64,000 nt of DNA from Aneurinibacillus sp. REN35. Its GTDB lineage: Bacteria > Bacillota > Bacilli > Aneurinibacillales > Aneurinibacillaceae. Under the pieces are notes generated by a model. The model made no database searches, had not been told where the DNA came from, and worked only from the letters and a program-made list of their open reading frames with translations. Below, piece after piece: positions 61,051-64,000 of this stretch. The position numbers and the translations under genes are program-made. The stretch is taken from assembly GCF_041379945.2 (NCBI RefSeq), contig NZ_JBFTXJ020000001.1:558001-622000 (forward strand), given 5' to 3'. The stretch's first letter is position 1. Every line of letters begins with the position of its first letter.

Positions 61051-61089
61051 ATGAAAAAATATCGAAATGTACGTAGGAACTTTATATAA
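61051..61089 (+). CDS. Possible 12-residue leader peptide
   Basis: GAGGAAAAA precedes an ATG that encodes MKKYRNVRRNFI and stops at 61087-61089, directly before the monooxygenase ribosome binding site. It may be a translated leader or chance. Confidence 0.25.
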   Translation: MKKYRNVRRNFI

Positions 61090-61104
61090 GTGGAGGGAGA
61101 AGAG

Positions 61105-62178
61105 ATGAATCAACGTCTTCAAACAGACATATGTCAAACATTACATATTACTTATCCAATTATTCAAGCAGGCATGGCCGGGGGACCGACTACTGCAGAG
61201 TTGGTGGCAGGTGTCTCTCGTGCTGGCGGTCTGGGGACGCTTGGTGCAGCTTATATGGAGCCTGAGGCAATCCGTGAGACAATCCGTGCGATTCGCACGA
61301 TGACGGATCGTCCTTTCGGCGTTAATCTATTTGCTGCGGATATGACTGATGATACGACTCGCGCACACGAAGTACAGAAGATGCTTGATCCGCTGCGAGA
61401 GGTGCTGGATCTAGAAGCTGGAACGAAGAAACTCGTAACGCCGAATTGGTTTGCTGAGCAGTTTGACGTATTGCTTGAAGAAGGAGTGCCTGTTATCAGC
61501 ACTGCCTTTGGTGTGCTTCCATCGGATGCAATGCGGGAGGCCAAAGCGGCCAAACGTACGGTGATGACAATGATCACAACTGTAGAAGAGGCGAAGCGGG
61601 CGGAAGAAAAGGGCGTCGATATTGTTGTAGCCCAAGGGAGTGATGCCGGAGGCCACCGGGGAACGTTCGATGTGTCCGTGCATCCGTCTGGCGCCAATAT
61701 CGGCACCTTCTCATTAGTACCGCAGGTGGTTGATCATGTGCGTATTCCTGTAGTAGCTGCAGGCGGCATTATGGATGGCCGCGGATTGGCTGCCGCGCTG
61801 ATGCTGGGCGCACAGGGGGTGCAGATGGGTACACGCTTCTTGACGGCAGCAGAATCCGGTGCGCATCCGGCGTACCGCAAGGCACTGCTTCAAAGTACCG
61901 AAGAGGATACGGTAATTACGACTGCATTTTCAGGGCGCCCGGCACGCGGCATTCGCAATGCCTTCATTGACCATGTGGAGCGCTCCGGTGTGGCGCCACT
62001 TCCGTTCCCAACACAAAATACAGCAACAGGTGACATTCGTAAAGCCGCTGCCCGACAGAACGATTCACGCTATTTATCGCTGTGGGCAGGGCAGGCGACT
62101 CGACTGCTGACGGATGGAGAGGCGGCGGAAGCGATTGTTGCCCAGATTGTACAAGAAGCGAGAGAGCGGCTTGAATAG
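61105..62178 (+). CDS. Nitronate monooxygenase / 2-nitropropane dioxygenase-like FMN protein
   Basis: A 357-residue TIM-barrel flavoenzyme. PIIQAGMAGGPTTAELVAGVSRAGGLGTLG is the family N-terminus (quoted in pieces: IIQAGMAGG, RAGGLGTLG). VAQGSDAGGHRG holds the putative catalytic His, and VAAGGIMDGRGLAAALMLGA with GTRF binds FMN phosphate. Members oxidise propionate-3-nitronate; the related FabK enoyl-ACP reductases are an alternative. GGAGGGAGAAG supports the ATG at 61105 rather than the in-frame GTG at 61090. Own terminator. Confidence 0.9.
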   Translation: MNQRLQTDICQTLHITYPIIQAGMAGGPTTAELVAGVSRAGGLGTLGAAYMEPEAIRETIRAIRTMTDRPFGVNLFAADMTDDTTRAHEVQKMLDPLREVLDLEAGTKKLVTPNWFAEQFDVLLEEGVPVISTAFGVLPSDAMREAKAAKRTVMTMITTVEEAKRAEEKGVDIVVAQGSDAGGHRGTFDVSVHPSGANIGTFSLVPQVVDHVRIPVVAAGGIMDGRGLAAALMLGAQGVQMGTRFLTAAESGAHPAYRKALLQSTEEDTVITTAFSGRPARGIRNAFIDHVERSGVAPLPFPTQNTATGDIRKAAARQNDSRYLSLWAGQATRLLTDGEAAEAIVAQIVQEARERLE

Positions 62179-62201
62179 ACAAGCCATTCTCTATTATGAC
62201 G

Positions 62202-62239
62202 AGAGCCTTCTTCCCCTAAAGGGAGGAAGGCTCTTATTT
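62202..62239 (+). terminator. Rho-independent terminator
   Basis: AGAGCCTTCTTCCC (62202-62215) pairs with GGGAGGAAGGCTCT (62221-62234), one G-U, then TATTT. Confidence 0.9.
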
Positions 62240-62248
62240 GAGTGCTTG

Positions 62249-63538
62249 TTAGTGTGCTGGAAAATAAATCATTTGCAGAATGAAAATGACACCAAATATA
62301 TACAGGAGCGGATGTACTTCCTTTCCCTTACCGCTGACCAGCTTCATAAGCGGATAGGTGATAAAGCCGATGGCAATTCCCGTAGCGATACTTGACGTAA
62401 GCGGCATGCTGAGAATAATGGCAAATGCCGGAAAGGCTTCATCGAATGTCTTCCAATCAATTCGGGCCAGCCCTTCCATCATGAAACATCCAACGATGAT
62501 CAAGACAGGAGCTGTAATCGCCGGAAGAGCGGAGATGGCCGAAATAACCGGTGAGAAGAAAAGGGATGCCAGAAAAAGAAGAGCGACAACCAGCGAAGTC
62601 AAGCCGGTTCGTCCGCCAGCAGCAACACCGGTAGACGATTCGATATATGCGCTTGACGGGCTTGTACCAAGCGCGGCTCCTGCCGTTGTAGCCAATGCAT
62701 CAGCCATGAGCGCCGATTTGACCCGTGGAAGCTTTCCATCCTTGAGTATCCCCGCCTGCTCAGCTACCCCAATCATCGTTCCGGTTGTATCAAAGATCGT
62801 TACGAGTAAAAAAGCAAAAACAATCGTATACAGTCCGTGGGAGAATACCCCGCCGATATCCATATCGAAGAAAACTGGTGCAGGTGGAGCGGATACAATT
62901 CCATCAAATTTCAAAAGTCCGATAGCATATCCAATGATAGCGGTGATGACCATTCCGATAAATAGCGCACCGCGAACATTTCTAGCAATGAGTATAAGCG
63001 TAATGAACAGACCGCCAAGCGACAGCAGGGTAACAGGCTGATGCAGATCTCCGAATGAGACCAGTGTTGCCGGATTAGAGACAACAATCCCGGACATTTT
63101 CAGGCCAATAAATGCAATAAACAATCCAATACCTGATGTAATGCCGTATTTTAGCGGAGCGGGAATGGACTGAATCAACGTTTCCCGCAAAGATGTAAAG
63201 GTAAGTAAGAGAAAAAGCAGACCGGCCAAAAATACCGCGCCAAATACCGCTTGATATGAAATACCATGAGTCGCAACAACGCTTGCAAAGTAGGCATTCA
63301 TCCCCATTCCAGGTGCAATAGCGATTGGATAATTGGCGAATAGCGCCATGCAAAGCGTACCGATAACGGCTGCGATGACAGTTGCCATAAATACCTGATT
63401 AAATGGAACGCCGGCCGAAGATAAAATGGCAGGGTTTACAACGACGATATATACCATCGTAAGAAAGGTGGTGATCCCGGCCATCCATTCTGTTCTGGCA
63501 TTGGTACCGTTTTCTTTGAGTCTAAATAATTTTTCCAT
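62249..63538 (-). CDS. NCS2-family purine permease (PbuG/PbuO/AzgA-like)
   Basis: A 429-residue membrane protein with about twelve helices. GMGMNAYFA, TSGIGLFIAFIGLK and SPSSAYIESSTGVAAGGRTG are signatures of AzgA/PbuG-type hypoxanthine/guanine/adenine proton symporters. The start ATG at 63538 follows GGAGGGT (minus strand); the longer frame to 63607 runs into the riboswitch and is rejected. The guanine-type riboswitch directly upstream supports guanine/hypoxanthine uptake. Confidence 0.95.
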   Translation of the reverse strand: MEKLFRLKENGTNARTEWMAGITTFLTMVYIVVVNPAILSSAGVPFNQVFMATVIAAVIGTLCMALFANYPIAIAPGMGMNAYFASVVATHGISYQAVFGAVFLAGLLFLLLTFTSLRETLIQSIPAPLKYGITSGIGLFIAFIGLKMSGIVVSNPATLVSFGDLHQPVTLLSLGGLFITLILIARNVRGALFIGMVITAIIGYAIGLLKFDGIVSAPPAPVFFDMDIGGVFSHGLYTIVFAFLLVTIFDTTGTMIGVAEQAGILKDGKLPRVKSALMADALATTAGAALGTSPSSAYIESSTGVAAGGRTGLTSLVVALLFLASLFFSPVISAISALPAITAPVLIIVGCFMMEGLARIDWKTFDEAFPAFAIILSMPLTSSIATGIAIGFITYPLMKLVSGKGKEVHPLLYIFGVIFILQMIYFPAH

Positions 63539-63604
63539 AATACCCTCCGATGATAATTGTAGATCAAAAAATTCCCAACCGAAAATAGGCAGCACGAAAC
63601 TACC

Positions 63605-63673
63605 CATTCGTAGTCAGGAATTCACGGTTCCTTGTAGAGACCCTCAACCCATATTATTGAGGATATACGAACG
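63605..63673 (-). ncRNA. Purine (guanine-type) riboswitch aptamer
   Basis: On the minus strand the P1 arms CGTTCGTA and TACGAATG pair (one G-U). The conserved core TATATCCTCAATAATATGG begins right after the 5' arm. GGTCTCTAC follows P2, and the P3 hairpin AAGGAACCGTGAATTCCT leads to GACTACG. The nucleotide that selects the base, C in GAC, indicates guanine or hypoxanthine rather than adenine (which has U). A hairpin (AATGGGTAG/CTGCCTATT) that shares the 3' P1 strand and a U6 run (complement of 63566-63571) follow as the expression platform. Confidence 0.92.
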
Positions 63674-63711
63674 TTTCAAATGTAAAATATCATATTACTG
63701 AAACATCTTGT

Positions 63712-63740
63712 ATATTAAAGCAGACAATACAAGAAGTCAA
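63712..63740 (-). promoter_or_regulatory. Sigma-A promoter of the riboswitch/permease transcript
   Basis: Minus strand TTGACT (63735-63740), 17-base spacer, TAATAT (63712-63717), about 40 bases before the aptamer. Confidence 0.78.
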
Positions 63741-63853
63741 TGTTTTATTGTTCGGTTTTTTATTATTTTCGATAGGTGTGATGAATGCTACAGCTTTGCA
63801 ACCTATGTTACGGTACGATAGAGCCGTGATTATAGAATCGGGAGGATATAAAG

Positions 63854-64000
63854 ATGAAGACAGGGATGTTTGATCAAGCGCCGTTTATCGTAATCTGGGA
63901 GGTGACCCGTGCATGCGAGCTAAAATGTCTGCACTGCCGGGCTGAGGCACAGCCGCTGCCTGACCCGCGTCAATTGTCGACGGAAGAAGGGTTTCGGTTG
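63854..64000 (+). CDS. Radical SAM protein, N-terminal fragment
   Basis: The gene starts at an ATG after GGGAGGATATAAAG and runs off the window end. The 49 visible residues contain the cluster motif CxxxCxxC in RACELKCLHCRAEAQ, after FIVIWEVT. The opening resembles radical SAM/SPASM proteins of the AhbC/NirJ/TIGR04053 kind, which act on peptides or haem-like substrates. The role is unknown because the rest is missing. Confidence 0.88.
   Translation, partial: MKTGMFDQAPFIVIWEVTRACELKCLHCRAEAQPLPDPRQLSTEEGFRL

Noticed and set aside
62358-63041. 227-codon plus-strand ORF inside the purine permease gene
   Set aside because: It is antisense to a clear membrane transporter, has no ribosome binding site, and the Ala/Pro/Ser-rich text is typical of a shadow frame.
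1-64000. CRISPR arrays, insertion sequences, prophage, tRNA or rRNA genes
   Set aside because: No regularly spaced repeats, transposase-like proteins, phage genes or recognisable tRNA/rRNA sequences were found on reading the window.

Overview
The window reads as a Gram-positive, endospore-forming, low-to-mid GC member of the Bacillales. I see strong AAGGAGG-type ribosome binding sites, frequent GTG/TTG starts, U-tailed terminators after most transcription units, a GerA-type germinant receptor operon, a YhcN-like sporulation lipoprotein, a YheC/YheD-like protein and several proteins of Bacillus-type families. Ethanolamine genes beside these suggest Paenibacillaceae such as Aneurinibacillus or Brevibacillus; that placement is inference. 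No rRNA, tRNA, insertion sequence, prophage or CRISPR array was recognised.

Layout. 1-5.9 kb: the right part of an ethanolamine microcompartment operon (3' end of eutE, two BMC-H shell paralogues, an unclassified accessory protein, eutN, eutB, eutC, eutH). 6-12.3 kb: small housekeeping and hypothetical genes, an RNase H-like protein, aspartate kinase, lipoproteins, a thioesterase and a DUF3050-like protein. 12.4-16.3 kb: a three-gene spore germination receptor operon. 16.3-24.1 kb: a HIT-like protein, a DUF3900-like protein, small unknowns, a Tat-exported flavin amine oxidase with its own tatA, and a secreted penicillin-acylase-family hydrolase. 24.1-29.6 kb: a minus-strand MFS pump/aldo-keto reductase operon, a PilZ protein, a small Zn-ribbon-like protein, a patatin and a DUF2536 protein.

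29.7-38.9 kb: one run of sbcD-sbcC-fhs-mcrB-mcrC (DNA-end processing, one-carbon metabolism, type IV restriction). 39.1-46.8 kb: metabolism and transport (proC, putP with a cre-like site, an MFS pump, gabD-like dehydrogenase, zinc alcohol dehydrogenase, nagB). 46.9-54.4 kb: an AlbA/Schlafen-type protein, a CapA-like protein, a chemoreceptor, a dicarboxylate/amino-acid symporter with a terminator in its leader, a YheC/D-like protein, a family-4-type uracil-DNA glycosylase lacking the usual Fe-S cysteines, and a small charged protein. 54.5-59.9 kb: a glycolate oxidase operon (glcE-glcF-glcD) followed by a glyoxylate aminotransferase. 59.9-64 kb: short transcripts and small genes, a nitronate monooxygenase-like protein, an NCS2 purine permease under a guanine-type riboswitch, and the start of a radical SAM gene cut by the window edge.

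How genes fit together. EutBC makes acetaldehyde and ammonia from ethanolamine inside the shell, EutE turns acetaldehyde into acetyl-CoA, and EutH brings ethanolamine in. GlcDEF oxidises glycolate to glyoxylate, which the neighbouring aminotransferase could convert to glycine. The most useful leads are regulatory RNA structures (guanine riboswitch, symporter leader terminator, a terminator that buries a ribosome binding site), the divergent BMC shell paralogue and repeated encapsulation-type helices, the Tat substrate/tatA pair, the cysteine-less uracil-DNA glycosylase, and a short orphan transcript near 60 kb. No clearly new multi-gene system is evident.
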